From: Sphingomonas hominis
GTDB lineage: Bacteria > Pseudomonadota > Alphaproteobacteria > Sphingomonadales > Sphingomonadaceae
Length of the DNA stretch: 64,000 nt
Direction of reading: 5' to 3'
Assembly (NCBI RefSeq): GCF_013328205.1
Contig: NZ_JABULH010000002.1
Location: 1 to 64,000 of the forward strand
The position numbers and the translations under genes are program-made. This document shows positions 8,198-17,949 of this stretch, piece by piece. The notes beneath the pieces are model-generated. The model was not told where the DNA came from, did no database searches, and worked only from the letters and a program-made list of their open reading frames with translations. Each line of letters starts with the position of its first letter. Position 1 is the stretch's first letter.

Positions 8198-10090
8198 TTA
8201 GCGAGCAGCGCCGCCACTGGTTCTCAGGTTACGCGTCCTGTCAACGAAGGCCGCGACCCAGACTAGCGGCGCGTTCCAGTTGATCGCCACTTCGTTCTGC
8301 GTGAACGCCTGCGCTTCATCCGACCAGCAGGTGAGCGGGCGGCACGTGCCTTTCATCGTCGTGGCGACCGGGTCGGTCATCGCGACATTGTTCGGGCCAC
8401 CGGACAGCACACCCGGCGGCGGCGACGGGAACGCGGGGTCGAGCTGATGCGCCCAGAAGCGATGATGCGGGTTGCGCATCGGTCGCGCGCCGTATCCGGT
8501 GACATAGGAACGGTCGAGCGGATTGCGACCGAGCACGTAGTCGAGCGCGTCGACCACGCCGGTGCGATACGCGCCTCGTCGCGTGAGGTCGTATGCGGTG
8601 CCCAGGATGATCGCACGCGACAGCACGTCGCCGTTCGAGCCCCATTGCATCGCACCCGGTGTCGCCGGGAAGCGATAGCCTTGTTGCGCAGCGTCGGCGA
8701 GCAGGCGGTCGGCGCGTGCGATCACCGCACGGCGCTGCGTTGCGATCGTTGCGGCAGGGATGTGGCTGGGCACGGTCAGCATCGAGATCGCACCGAGTGG
8801 CCCCGTATCCGCCCATCCGATCGTGCCGCCCGCACCGCTGCGACCCAGTGCGGAGCCGCTCACCCGCGCGATGACGTCCCGGTCGCCGGTGGTGATTGCC
8901 AGCTCGCTCGCCGCCCAGAAGAACTCGTCGGCGACCTGTTCGTCACCATAAGCGCCGCTGCCGGTGAAGCGATCATCCGCGATCAGGTCCGGGTGGCGCA
9001 ACGCGGCGGCATAGGCGCGCTTGGCCGCCACCAGGCACGTGGCGGCGAACTGGGGATCGATCGTGCGCCAGATGCGTGCGGCTTGTGCCGTCACCGCGGC
9101 GAAATTGAGCGTTGCGGCCGTCGATGGCGGATAAAGCGCACGGACGTCGTGATCGTCCTCTACGCGCAGCGGCAGCTTGGCCCAGTGGATATCGCCGAGC
9201 TTGTGATGCACCAACCCGCCAGCATCGATCGTGCGCGTCGCCTTGCGACCGGGCGCCAGCACCGCGGTATGCGTGCCGTCGGGCAATTGCATCCGCAGCA
9301 TCCACGCGATCTCGTAGCGTGCTTCGTCGAGCAGGTCCGGCACGCCGTTGCCGGCCTCGGGCAGGGCCAGCACCCCGTCGCGCATCAGGTCGGGTGTGCC
9401 GTGCGCCTGCGCGCGCTCATACGCGTTCAACAGCGTCCACACGCTCAGCCCGGCGTTGACGACATATTTGCCGCGGTCGCCGGCGTCATACCATCCGCCG
9501 CTCACGTCGACGCGACGATCGCACGCCGGCCAGGCGAGGCCGAGCATGTCGGTGCCCGCGAAACAGCTCGCCCGCTCGCCCGGGTGGCCCGCCACGCGTG
9601 CCAGATCAGGCCGCTGTACGTAGCGCGCGAGGATCGGGGTGCCGGCGCGCTGTTGGTAGAAGAACGACATGGCGTCGCGGAACAACGGCTGAAACGGGCG
9701 CGAGGTGATCGTGATCGGACGGCTGGTCACGCCGCCGGCGGTCAGCGCATATCGTCCCGCCGGCAGCGCGGCCGCGATGCGGACGGTCGCAACGCTGTCG
9801 CCCGCACCCGCGTCAGGGCGCGGCGTGGCCTTGCCGGAGGCGACCACCCGACCGCGTTCGTCACGCAGCGACCAAGAAACGGTTCGGGGAAAAGCGAGCG
9901 AAACGGTAACCGGTTCGCCGACCGCGAAGCCTTGCTGGTTGAAGCGAATCGGCGAGGCAGGTGGCTCGGCCGCCGCAGTGCCGAACAGCAATGCGGTGCC
10001 CAGAACCGCCGCACGCAGTGCCCGCGACGCCCGCCTGGCCGGTGCGACCGTGGATGAAATGGTCGCGCTGGCCAGACGAGGCGTCTTCAT
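8198..10090 (-). CDS. GH9 endoglucanase/exo-glucosidase with Ig-like N-domain
   Basis: Inverting cellulase-family enzyme acting on beta-1,4-glucans, exported by an N-terminal signal (about 1-42, after an arginine-rich n-region). Residues about 45-130 form the immunoglobulin-like cellulase N-domain (IRFNQQGFAVGEPV start). The (alpha/alpha)6 catalytic domain follows. Catalytic marks are the base aspartates 202 and 205 in GWYDAGDRGKYV, the histidine in NPHHRFWAH, and the general acid Glu600 in TQNEVAINWNA. The ATG at 10090 follows AAGGA by 9 bases; an in-frame TTG two codons upstream is possible. The gene starts 12 bp after the TonB receptor stop and precedes GH3, giving one operon. The Ig-GH9 architecture is common in periplasmic gluco-oligosaccharide hydrolases, so the substrate may be imported oligomers and not cellulose itself. 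Confidence 0.92.
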   Translation of the reverse strand: MKTPRLASATISSTVAPARRASRALRAAVLGTALLFGTAAAEPPASPIRFNQQGFAVGEPVTVSLAFPRTVSWSLRDERGRVVASGKATPRPDAGAGDSVATVRIAAALPAGRYALTAGGVTSRPITITSRPFQPLFRDAMSFFYQQRAGTPILARYVQRPDLARVAGHPGERASCFAGTDMLGLAWPACDRRVDVSGGWYDAGDRGKYVVNAGLSVWTLLNAYERAQAHGTPDLMRDGVLALPEAGNGVPDLLDEARYEIAWMLRMQLPDGTHTAVLAPGRKATRTIDAGGLVHHKLGDIHWAKLPLRVEDDHDVRALYPPSTAATLNFAAVTAQAARIWRTIDPQFAATCLVAAKRAYAAALRHPDLIADDRFTGSGAYGDEQVADEFFWAASELAITTGDRDVIARVSGSALGRSGAGGTIGWADTGPLGAISMLTVPSHIPAATIATQRRAVIARADRLLADAAQQGYRFPATPGAMQWGSNGDVLSRAIILGTAYDLTRRGAYRTGVVDALDYVLGRNPLDRSYVTGYGARPMRNPHHRFWAHQLDPAFPSPPPGVLSGGPNNVAMTDPVATTMKGTCRPLTCWSDEAQAFTQNEVAINWNAPLVWVAAFVDRTRNLRTSGGAAR

Positions 10091-10102
10091 GATCAAAGGT
10101 CC

Positions 10103-13100
10103 TTAGAACTTCATCCGCGTGGTGAGCGAGAAGCGGCGATCGTTCTTGAAGTAGCTGCGCGGTGCGCGCAGCCCTTCGGCGTTGATCACCGATTCCGTCT
10201 TGGTCGTGCTGTCGAGCAGGTTCACGCCCTGGAAGCCGATCTTGAAATGCTCGTCGACCGAGTAAAGGATCGTGCCGTCGAGCTGCCCGAAGGAGCCGGA
10301 ATAGATCGGCAGGAACGGCGCGATCTCGTCGCGCACGGTCAGCAGGTAGCGTGAGCGCCAGTTATAGGCGGCGCGCAGCGACAGCGGCCCCTTCTCGTAG
10401 ATCAACGCGCCGTTGATCGTGTGGCGCGACAATCCTTCGAGCGGCAGGCGTGAGGTGTCGATCGTGGTCGTCGGCGATGTCGCCTGACCGGTGCGTCCCT
10501 GCGGGATGTTGGACGGATCGACGTAGGTGTAGTTCGCCTGGATGCCGAAACCCGACAGGAAGCCCGGCAGGAAATCGTAGGTCTGCTGATACGCGACCTC
10601 GACGCCCTTCACATTGCTGTGTCCGTCCGCATTCTGCGGCGCGATGAACAGCACGTCCTGCGTGATCCCGTTGTTGGTGACGGAACGGGTTTGCGCGACG
10701 TTGGCGACGATGACGTTGGTCAGGTCCTTGTAGAACGCCGCCACCGTGAGCGAACCGACCCGCGCGAAATACCATTCCGCGGTCAGGTCGAACTGGTTCG
10801 CCTCCACCGGGCGCAGGTTCGGGTTCGAATTGCGGCCACTGCCGTCCAACCGGAAGATCGACACCCCGCTCGCCGGCTGGATCTGCGTCGTGCTCTGTAA
10901 CTGATCGAAGCCCGGACGCGAGATCGCCTTGGAATAGGCAAAGCGCGTGATCAGGTTCGAGGTCAGGCCGACCTTCAGGTTGAAGCTGGGCAGCCAGTGA
11001 TCGAAGCGATTGCGCACCGTTTGGTTGATCGCGGTACCGTCCGCGAAGGCGAGCACCGCCTGCTGCTGCTGGGCGTTCAGGCCGCAGAACGCGCTGGTCT
11101 GGGCCGGCTGCGCGCAGAAGGTCGCCACGTCGGCCGCCGTGCCGATGATCTGATTGCGCGTCGGGAAGGTGAAGAAGCCGTTCGCCTTGTCGGTCGTCTG
11201 GACGTAGCGCAGGCCGACGTTGCCCGACACCTTCAGGCCACCGAAGATGTCGTTGCCCTGCGTGCCGAAGTCGAGCCGTGCATAAGCGGCCTTGGTGGCT
11301 TCCGAGTTGGTGTACACCTCGTTGGGCAGGAAATTGGTGCCCGGCAACACGCCCGCGCGCGCACCGGTCGGCGTCCAGCCGCCCGAGTTCGCACCCTTCT
11401 GATTGCGCCAGATCGCGTTCACCGCCTGCACCTGTGCTGCCGCACCCGCGTAATCGGATGCAGGATTGCCGTTCAGGTAATTGGCGGCGAGATTCGACGG
11501 GCCGTCGCCGCGGAACACGTTGTCGAAGCTGTACTGGCCGTAGGTCTCAGGCGCGGTATCGGCGAAGGTAACCGGGCCGGAGCCGTCCCACACCTCGCTC
11601 AACACGCCCCAATTGTAGAGCGAGTAGCGCACCGTCTGGTCGCGATCGGCGTAGCGTGCGCCGACCTTGGCCTTTTTCAGGAAGCCGTCGCCGAAATCAT
11701 AGGTGGCATCAGCCTTGAACGCCCATTCGTGACCGTCATTGTCCTCGAAATGGTCCATCGCGGCGCGATAATAGCTGTTCGCCGGATCGGCGTAGAACGC
11801 CTGGCTGTTCGAACCGTTCGGTGCCAGGAAATCGATCTGCGGCGCATCTCCCGTCACGTCCAGCGCGACGTCGGCGAAGGTCGATCCGTAAATGGAGAAG
11901 TCGGTCTGCTTGGTGGTCGACTTGACGTACTGACCGTCGAAGTTGAACGACAGCTTGTCGCTGGCCTCCCACTTCACGTTGCCGCCGAAGTCGTTGGTCA
12001 CCGCGCGGGTCTTCACCCCGCGGTTTGCAAGCTGGGTCACCATGCCGCGCTGCTGGCCGCCGGGCGGGACGTAACCGCGGTCGATCGAGATCACGCCGCT
12101 CTCGAACAGCCCGTCGTCACCGAAGGCGTAGTTGGTACCCGGCGCCGGGAAGGTCAGCCGGTCGATCGCGTCCGGGCTGGTCTCGAACGTCCGCTCGCCC
12201 CAGGTCTGGCGCGCGTCGCTGCGGATGAACTGCAACGTCGCGAGCAGCGATTCATCGTTCGACTGGAACTGCAGCGCCGCCGCCGCGCCCAGCCGCTCAC
12301 GGTCGAATTCCTGCGTGCGCACGCCCGCGCCGACCGGCGCGTAGACGACGCGGCCGGGCGCGATCCCCGCCAGCGTGTCGGTTTCCGCAACGCCGTCGCC
12401 GTTGATATCCTGCGACCCGTTGAAGCGCGCCTGGTAGTTGGTGACCTGAAGGCCGTCGGCACGGCTGAACAATTGCGAATAGGACGCGCCGACCAGCACG
12501 CCGAAGCGGCCGATACCGGTGTCGAAATTCTTGCTGGCCAGCCCCGAGATCGCGGGCGAGCCCTGCTTGATGAAGTCGCCGTAGTTCATGTCGGCGGACA
12601 GGTAGAATACGGGGTCGCGGCTATCGAACGGCTTGCGCGTGTTCAGATTGACGGTGCCGGCGATGCCGCCCTCGATCTGGTCGGCGGTCATGTTCTTGTA
12701 CACTTCGACCGAGCCGAGCAGCTCGGGCGACACGTCCTGGAAGTTGAGCGCGCGGCCGCCGTTGGTGGAGAAGCTGTCACGGCCGTTGAACTCGGAACGG
12801 ACGTAGTTGAGCCCGCGGATGACGATGCCCGAACCTTCGACCGAGAAGTGGTCGGGATCGGTCGCACCGGCGAAGCGGCTGATCGACACGCCGGGCACGC
12901 GTTGCAGCGCTTCCGTCACCGACCGGTCCGGCAGCGCGCCGATATCTTCGGCGGTGATCGCGTCCACCACGGTGTCGGCATCGCGCTTCAGCCCTTGCGA
13001 GTTCGCCAGGCTGGCGCGGATACCCGTCACCACGATGTCCTGGCCCGCGGCATCGTCGACCTGCTCGGCAACCGGATCCTGTGCGATGGCCGGTGTGCCG

Positions 13101-13309
13101 GTCTGCGCATCGGGTGCCGGAGCGGCCGACACCACGGGGTCGGTGGAACGGGAAATGCCGCCGTCCTGCGTGTTGGTCGTCGGCGCGGTGGGCTGCTGCA
13201 CGGTCTGCGCGAACGCCTGACCGGCGCTCATCACGGCGAGCGCGGACGCACTCACCTGCAACGAACGGATAAGCGACATCTTGGCACTCGGTGCGCGAAC
13301 CACAGGCAT
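10103..13309 (-). CDS. Large TonB-dependent receptor of the beta-glucan locus
   Basis: Outer-membrane active transporter of 1068 residues, in the size class of the TonB-dependent receptors with long loops (TIGR01782 type) that import glycan fragments in Caulobacter, Xanthomonas and sphingomonads. An N-terminal signal (h-region SALAVMSAGQAFAQ, about 17-35) is followed by a low-complexity region, then the TonB-box/plug start GQDIVVTGIRASL and the plug (about 90-220), then the barrel ending in RRFSLTTRMKF with the terminal phenylalanine. The start at 13309 follows a strong GAGGGG site. It leads an operon with GH9 and GH3 and is divergent, across 200 bp, from three halogenase genes. The substrate is inferred from the co-encoded GH16, GH9 and GH3 as a beta-glucan oligosaccharide. 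Confidence 0.92.
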   Translation of the reverse strand: MPVVRAPSAKMSLIRSLQVSASALAVMSAGQAFAQTVQQPTAPTTNTQDGGISRSTDPVVSAAPAPDAQTGTPAIAQDPVAEQVDDAAGQDIVVTGIRASLANSQGLKRDADTVVDAITAEDIGALPDRSVTEALQRVPGVSISRFAGATDPDHFSVEGSGIVIRGLNYVRSEFNGRDSFSTNGGRALNFQDVSPELLGSVEVYKNMTADQIEGGIAGTVNLNTRKPFDSRDPVFYLSADMNYGDFIKQGSPAISGLASKNFDTGIGRFGVLVGASYSQLFSRADGLQVTNYQARFNGSQDINGDGVAETDTLAGIAPGRVVYAPVGAGVRTQEFDRERLGAAAALQFQSNDESLLATLQFIRSDARQTWGERTFETSPDAIDRLTFPAPGTNYAFGDDGLFESGVISIDRGYVPPGGQQRGMVTQLANRGVKTRAVTNDFGGNVKWEASDKLSFNFDGQYVKSTTKQTDFSIYGSTFADVALDVTGDAPQIDFLAPNGSNSQAFYADPANSYYRAAMDHFEDNDGHEWAFKADATYDFGDGFLKKAKVGARYADRDQTVRYSLYNWGVLSEVWDGSGPVTFADTAPETYGQYSFDNVFRGDGPSNLAANYLNGNPASDYAGAAAQVQAVNAIWRNQKGANSGGWTPTGARAGVLPGTNFLPNEVYTNSEATKAAYARLDFGTQGNDIFGGLKVSGNVGLRYVQTTDKANGFFTFPTRNQIIGTAADVATFCAQPAQTSAFCGLNAQQQQAVLAFADGTAINQTVRNRFDHWLPSFNLKVGLTSNLITRFAYSKAISRPGFDQLQSTTQIQPASGVSIFRLDGSGRNSNPNLRPVEANQFDLTAEWYFARVGSLTVAAFYKDLTNVIVANVAQTRSVTNNGITQDVLFIAPQNADGHSNVKGVEVAYQQTYDFLPGFLSGFGIQANYTYVDPSNIPQGRTGQATSPTTTIDTSRLPLEGLSRHTINGALIYEKGPLSLRAAYNWRSRYLLTVRDEIAPFLPIYSGSFGQLDGTILYSVDEHFKIGFQGVNLLDSTTKTESVINAEGLRAPRSYFKNDRRFSLTTRMKF

Positions 13310-13406
13310 TCATCCCCTCTCAGCCGACCGCGAACAGGCAGGTCGGTCTTCCGCATGACGCGGGAAGGCGCGGTGGCTAACGTGGCCAAGGTCTTGATCG
13401 CAACGG

Positions 13407-13429
13407 TAAACCCGCTTGCCGCAGGTTTA
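13407..13429. promoter_or_regulatory. Inverted repeat in receptor/halogenase divergent promoter
   Basis: TAAACC (13407-13412) and GGTTTA (13424-13429) form perfect 6-bp arms separated by 11 bp, in the middle of the 200-bp divergent region. The position would allow one regulator to control both directions. The ROK-family gene at 17950-19170 is the nearest candidate regulator. Confidence 0.4.
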
Positions 13430-13509
13430 ATGGTTTTGATTTTCACTTATCTGTTGCGTAGAAGGCACAGGTTACATCTGCAACTATATCGTGCGATGGA
13501 GGGATCATC

Positions 13510-15021
13510 GTGGCTGCGTCGCAGGCGCCTGGCACTGCACCACCGTTGAAGGTGGTGATCGTTGGCGGCGGCACCGCAGGGTGGATGACCGCGGCGGCGC
13601 TTGCCTGCGTGCTGGGTCCGCGCGTGGCCGACGTTCAGCTGGTCGAATCGGAGGAGATCGGCATCGTCGGCGTGGGTGAAGCGACCCTGCCGCACATCCG
13701 CGCGTTTAATACGCGCATCGGCATCGACGAGGCGGCATTCATGCGCGCCACCGCCGCGACCTTCAAACTGGGGATCGAGTTCCGCGACTGGGCGCGGATC
13801 GGCGACAGCTACATTCATCCGTTCGGCGCGTTCGGTCACGACGTCGACGGCGTCGGCTTCCATCATTACCTGACCCGCGCCGGATCGATCGCGGACCTGC
13901 CCGATTACTCATTGCCGGTGGTGGCCGCGCGCGCCGCCAAGTTCGCGGTGCCCGACGACGATCCGCGATCGTTGCTGTCGACGTTCGGTTACGCGTACCA
14001 GTTCGACGCCACGCGCTACGCCCCGTTTCTTCGCGCCCATGCCGAACGCCACGGCGCACGGCGCACCGAGGGGCGCATCACCGATGTCGAGCGCGACGAC
14101 GGAGGCAACGTCGCGGCGGTGGTGCTGTCGGACGGACAGCGGATCGCGGGTGACCTGTTTATCGATTGCTCGGGTTTCCGCTCGCTGTTGCTGGCGCAGG
14201 CGATGCGCGAGCCGTTCGAGGATTGGTCGCACTGGCTGCCGTGCGACCGCGCAGTGGCGGTGCCGTGCGCCGGTCAGGGGCCACTGCTGCCTTATACCAG
14301 CGCCACCGCGATGCCGGCGGGTTGGCGCTGGCGCATTCCGTTGCAGCACCGCGTCGGCAACGGTTACGTTTATTCCTCCGCGCACATCGCCGACGACGCC
14401 GCGCGCGACGCGCTGCTCAGCGAGCTCGAAGGCCCGCCGCTCGCCGATCCGCGCTTCCTGCGCTTCACCGCGGGACGTCGGCGGCGAAGCTGGGTCGGCA
14501 ACGTCGTCGCGGTCGGGCTCGCCGGTGGGTTCCTGGAACCGCTGGAGTCGACCAGCATCTACCTGATCCAGCTCGCGATCACGCAATTGCTGGAGCTGTT
14601 TCCGCAAAAGCCGGTCGCGGCGATCGACCGCGACGAATTCAACCGCGTCGTTGATCTGGAATATGATCGGATCCGCGACTTTCTGATCCTCCATTATCAC
14701 GCAACGACGCGCAATGACTCTCCTTTCTGGGATCACGTGCGCACGATGACGGTGCCCGACACGCTGGCGGAGAAGATCGAGCTGTTCCGCCGTCGAGGTC
14801 GCGTGATGACATACCGCGAGGGCGTGTTCCTGGAGCCGAGCTGGATCGCGGTGTACCTGGGACAACGGATCGAGCCCGCGGGTTACGATCAGCGCGCCGA
14901 CGCGCCGCCGGCTGCTGCGCTCGCGCGCGCCCTGCAACGCCTGCGCGACGAAACGCAGGCGGCGGTCGCGACCATGCCCGACCATGCCGCCTATCTGTCC
15001 ATGATCGGCGCCGCGGCATGA
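13510..15021 (+). CDS. Flavin-dependent halogenase family protein, first of three
   Basis: Tryptophan 7-halogenase-family enzyme, which uses FADH2, oxygen and halide to form HOX and halogenate an electron-rich ring. The FAD motif GGGTAGW is at residues 19-25 and the catalytic-type lysine is Lys86 in FKLGIEF. The hallmark WxWxIP motif is W272-R-W274-R-I-P, and EPLEST supplies Glu343/Glu346. All the residues needed for activity are present. The GTG start at 13510 has GGAGGG six bases upstream. Its end overlaps the next gene by ATGA. Relatives such as the brominating enzyme BrvH are also encoded beside TonB receptors, and their natural substrates are unknown. The link to glycan import here is by position only. 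Confidence 0.88.
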   Translation: MAASQAPGTAPPLKVVIVGGGTAGWMTAAALACVLGPRVADVQLVESEEIGIVGVGEATLPHIRAFNTRIGIDEAAFMRATAATFKLGIEFRDWARIGDSYIHPFGAFGHDVDGVGFHHYLTRAGSIADLPDYSLPVVAARAAKFAVPDDDPRSLLSTFGYAYQFDATRYAPFLRAHAERHGARRTEGRITDVERDDGGNVAAVVLSDGQRIAGDLFIDCSGFRSLLLAQAMREPFEDWSHWLPCDRAVAVPCAGQGPLLPYTSATAMPAGWRWRIPLQHRVGNGYVYSSAHIADDAARDALLSELEGPPLADPRFLRFTAGRRRRSWVGNVVAVGLAGGFLEPLESTSIYLIQLAITQLLELFPQKPVAAIDRDEFNRVVDLEYDRIRDFLILHYHATTRNDSPFWDHVRTMTVPDTLAEKIELFRRRGRVMTYREGVFLEPSWIAVYLGQRIEPAGYDQRADAPPAAALARALQRLRDETQAAVATMPDHAAYLSMIGAAA

Positions 15022-16442
15022 GCGACGCACGCATCCGCACGGTTGCGGTCGTCGGCCACGGCATCGCCGCGTGGAGCACGGCGGCGGCGCTCAAGAAGCG
15101 TGTACCGGGGCTGGCCGTCGCATTGGTGCCCATTGCTGCGTTCCGGCCCGGCTTCGTCGACCTGACCGGCGCCGCCGCTCCGTCGATCGGCGACTTCCAC
15201 CGCGATATCGGCCTGGCGGAAACCGACGTGGTGGTGCGGACCGGCGCGGCGTTTCGGCTGGGCACGCGCTTCACCGGATGGAGCGGCGACGGCTCCGATT
15301 ACGTCCACGCCTACGGGCCCGCGGGACAGCCGATCGAACGGGTCTCGTTCGCGCCCTTGTGGATGCGCGATGGCGGCGACGCGCCGTTCGATGCCTTTTC
15401 GCCCGGCGCGGCGCTGGCGCGAGCCGGGCGCTTCGTGCCCGCCGGCGGCGCGGTGCCGGGTGGTTACGCGCACGGCCTGCATCTCGATCCCCCGACCTAT
15501 GCGCGCTTCATCGAAAGCTACGCGCGGCACTTGGGCGTGGTGGTGACCGCGGCACCGTTTGTCGAGGCGCTCGTCGCGGAGCGGCGCGTCAGCCGGCTAC
15601 GGCTCGCCGATGCGAGCGAGCTGACCGCCGATTTGTACGTCGATGCGACCAACGCCGCAGGAGCGTTGATCGGCGCACTGGACGGCGCGTGGCAGGACTG
15701 GTCGCGCTGGCTGCCGTGCGATCATGTGGTGCTTAACCGAGCGCGCCCCGATGCTGACCTCGCGCCGGTGGACGAGGTCACCACCTTGCCCACCGGGTGG
15801 CGCGCGACAGCCGATCTACCGACGCATCGCCAGACGATCGACGTGCAGGCAGGCCGAGGCGCCGACGCGAGCGGCACCAATGTCACCTTTCGCAACGGCC
15901 GCCGCCCGCACGCGTGGATCGGCAATGTCGTCGCGGTCGGCGAGGCGCATAGCGTCATCGAGCCGCTGGAGGCCGCACCGCTCCACTTGCTCCACGCGCA
16001 GATCGACCGGCTGGTCGCTACCTTGCCCGATCGCTCCTTTGCGGCGGTCGAGCTGGCGCACTACAATCGCGTGACGAACGAAGAGGCCGACCGTTTGCGC
16101 GATTTCGTTATCATGCATTACGCGACATCGGACCGCCCCGAACCGTTCTGGCGCGCGGTGCGCGAGGTGCCGCCGCCTGATCTGCTGGCGGAAACGCTGG
16201 CGTTGTTTCGCGAACGCGGGCGGTTGCCGATCCGCGACGGTGAGAGTTTCGACCGTGACAGCTGGCACGCGGTGCTGTTCGGCCAGGGCGTGCAACCGCG
16301 TCGCGTCGACGTGCTCGCACACGCGGTCGACCCCACGCAGGCGCGCGCCGCGATGGACGCATTCCGCCGCCGGCTGGCGGCCGCGGTCGCGACCGCCCCC
16401 TTGCACCGCGACTATCTGGCGGGTTTGAGGATCGGCGCATGA
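15018..16442 (+). CDS. Degenerate halogenase-family paralogue, likely inactive as halogenase
   Basis: A 474-residue protein clearly homologous to its two neighbours over its length (shared WSRWLPCDH, AWIGNVVAVGEA, IEPLE, LRDFVIMHY). The functional motifs are altered. The FAD loop GGGTAGW reads GHGIAAW (residues 13-19). The catalytic lysine is replaced by Arg80 in FRLGTRF. The WxWxIP motif is lost, reading GWRATADLP around 260-268. Glu315/Glu318 of EPLE remain. It is translated in a 4-base overlap with both neighbours, so all three are made together. It may be a regulatory or structural partner, a flavin reductase-docking subunit, or an enzyme of changed chemistry; the open frame is intact, so it is not simply decaying. 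Confidence 0.82.
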   Translation: MSDARIRTVAVVGHGIAAWSTAAALKKRVPGLAVALVPIAAFRPGFVDLTGAAAPSIGDFHRDIGLAETDVVVRTGAAFRLGTRFTGWSGDGSDYVHAYGPAGQPIERVSFAPLWMRDGGDAPFDAFSPGAALARAGRFVPAGGAVPGGYAHGLHLDPPTYARFIESYARHLGVVVTAAPFVEALVAERRVSRLRLADASELTADLYVDATNAAGALIGALDGAWQDWSRWLPCDHVVLNRARPDADLAPVDEVTTLPTGWRATADLPTHRQTIDVQAGRGADASGTNVTFRNGRRPHAWIGNVVAVGEAHSVIEPLEAAPLHLLHAQIDRLVATLPDRSFAAVELAHYNRVTNEEADRLRDFVIMHYATSDRPEPFWRAVREVPPPDLLAETLALFRERGRLPIRDGESFDRDSWHAVLFGQGVQPRRVDVLAHAVDPTQARAAMDAFRRRLAAAVATAPLHRDYLAGLRIGA

Positions 16443-17941
16443 ACGAACACAGCATCCGCGATATCGTGATCGTCGGCGGCGGTACCGCAGGCTGGATGGC
16501 GGCGGCGGCCTTGTCGAAATTCGTCGGGCACCGCGCGCGCATCCGCCTGGTCGAGAGCGAGGCGATCGGCACCGTCGGCGTCGGCGAGGCGACGATCCCG
16601 ACGATCGCGACCTTCAACCAGATGCTCGGCATCGACGAGGATGATTTCGTCGCGCGTACGCAGGGGACGTTCAAGCTCGGTATCGAGTTCGTCAATTGGC
16701 GCCAGGTCGGCGAACGCTACTTCCATCCCTTCGGCCAATTCGGTCACGACATCGAGGGACTGAGCTTCCATCAATTTTTTCTGAAGCTGGCCCGCGAAGG
16801 CAAATGTGCTGACATCTGGCACTACGCCCCTTGCGCGGTGGCGGCGGCGGCGGGGCGTTTCGCGCGGCGCGCGCCCGACCCACGATCGCCGTTCGGCACC
16901 TTGCCCTACGCCTTCCACTTCGATGCCGGGCTCTACGCCCGCTACTTGCGCGATTATGCCGAAGCGCGCGGCGTCGAGCGGATCGAGGGACGGATCGTCG
17001 ACGTGGCGCTGCGCAGTCACGATGGCTTCGTCGACGCGGTGACGCTGGACGATGGCCGCGCGATCGGCGGCGAGTTGTTCATCGATTGCTCGGGCTTTCG
17101 CGGGCTGTTGATCGAGGAAGCGCTGGAAAGCGGCTACGAGGATTGGCGCCACTGGCTGCCGTGTGACCGCGCGGTCGCGGTGCCGACCGCCAACGTCGGC
17201 GCGCCGGTCCCGTTCACGCGCGCCACCGCGCGCGCGGCCGGCTGGCAATGGCGTATCCCGTTGCAGCACCGCACCGGCAACGGATACGTATATTCCAGCA
17301 CGCATCTGTCGGACGAGGACGCGCGCGCGACGTTGCTCGCGAACGTCGAGGGCGAGCCGCTTGCCGAGCCACGGCATTTGTCGTTCGTCACCGGGCGTCG
17401 CAAGCGTTTCTGGCACCGCAACGTCGTGGCGTTGGGGCTGTCGGGCGGGTTTCTCGAACCGCTCGAATCGACCTCGATCCACCTTATCCAGACCGGCATC
17501 GCCAAGCTGCTGGCGCTGTTCCCCGATCGTCGCTTCTCGGGTGTCGAGGCGGATGAATACGACCGGCTGATGCGTAGCGCCTATGACGGTGTGCGCGACT
17601 TCATCATCCTGCACTATCACGCGACGACGCGCAGCGATTCAGCCTTCTGGAATCACGTGCGGCAGATGGACGTGCCCAACACCCTGCGCCGCAAGACCGA
17701 GCTGTTCCGCGCGACGGGGCGCTTCTTCCGCTACGACGATGAACTGTTCTCGCTGGCGAGCTGGGTCGCGGTGATGCTGGGGCAGGGAATCACGCCCGCG
17801 CGGCACGATCCGCTGGTCGACGGGCTGGACGAAGCGCAACTGGCGCAGGCGGTGGAACGAATGCGGGTCGCGATCCGGCAGAACGTGGCACAGATGCCGA
17901 CGCATGTGGACTTCATTGCGGCGCATTGCCGCGCCGCCTGA
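16439..17941 (+). CDS. Flavin-dependent halogenase family protein, third of three
   Basis: A 500-residue member with all family marks. GGGTAGW is at 13-19, and Lys79 in FKLGIEF has the same number as the catalytic lysine of PrnA. W269-Q-W271-R-I-P is present, as is FLEPLEST with Glu340 and Glu343. It resembles the first gene of the trio much more than the second. It starts in an ATGA overlap with the middle gene and ends 8 bp before the convergent ROK regulator. No flavin reductase gene, which such enzymes need as a partner, is seen nearby, so FADH2 must come from elsewhere in the genome. The substrate is unknown; free tryptophan is not a safe guess for this clade. Confidence 0.9.
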   Translation: MNEHSIRDIVIVGGGTAGWMAAAALSKFVGHRARIRLVESEAIGTVGVGEATIPTIATFNQMLGIDEDDFVARTQGTFKLGIEFVNWRQVGERYFHPFGQFGHDIEGLSFHQFFLKLAREGKCADIWHYAPCAVAAAAGRFARRAPDPRSPFGTLPYAFHFDAGLYARYLRDYAEARGVERIEGRIVDVALRSHDGFVDAVTLDDGRAIGGELFIDCSGFRGLLIEEALESGYEDWRHWLPCDRAVAVPTANVGAPVPFTRATARAAGWQWRIPLQHRTGNGYVYSSTHLSDEDARATLLANVEGEPLAEPRHLSFVTGRRKRFWHRNVVALGLSGGFLEPLESTSIHLIQTGIAKLLALFPDRRFSGVEADEYDRLMRSAYDGVRDFIILHYHATTRSDSAFWNHVRQMDVPNTLRRKTELFRATGRFFRYDDELFSLASWVAVMLGQGITPARHDPLVDGLDEAQLAQAVERMRVAIRQNVAQMPTHVDFIAAHCRAA

Positions 17942-17949
17942 GCCGCGCC

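Noticed and set aside
10997-13549. An 850-codon open frame antisense to the large TonB receptor
   Set aside because: Same reason: shadow of a real gene, no recognisable sequence.
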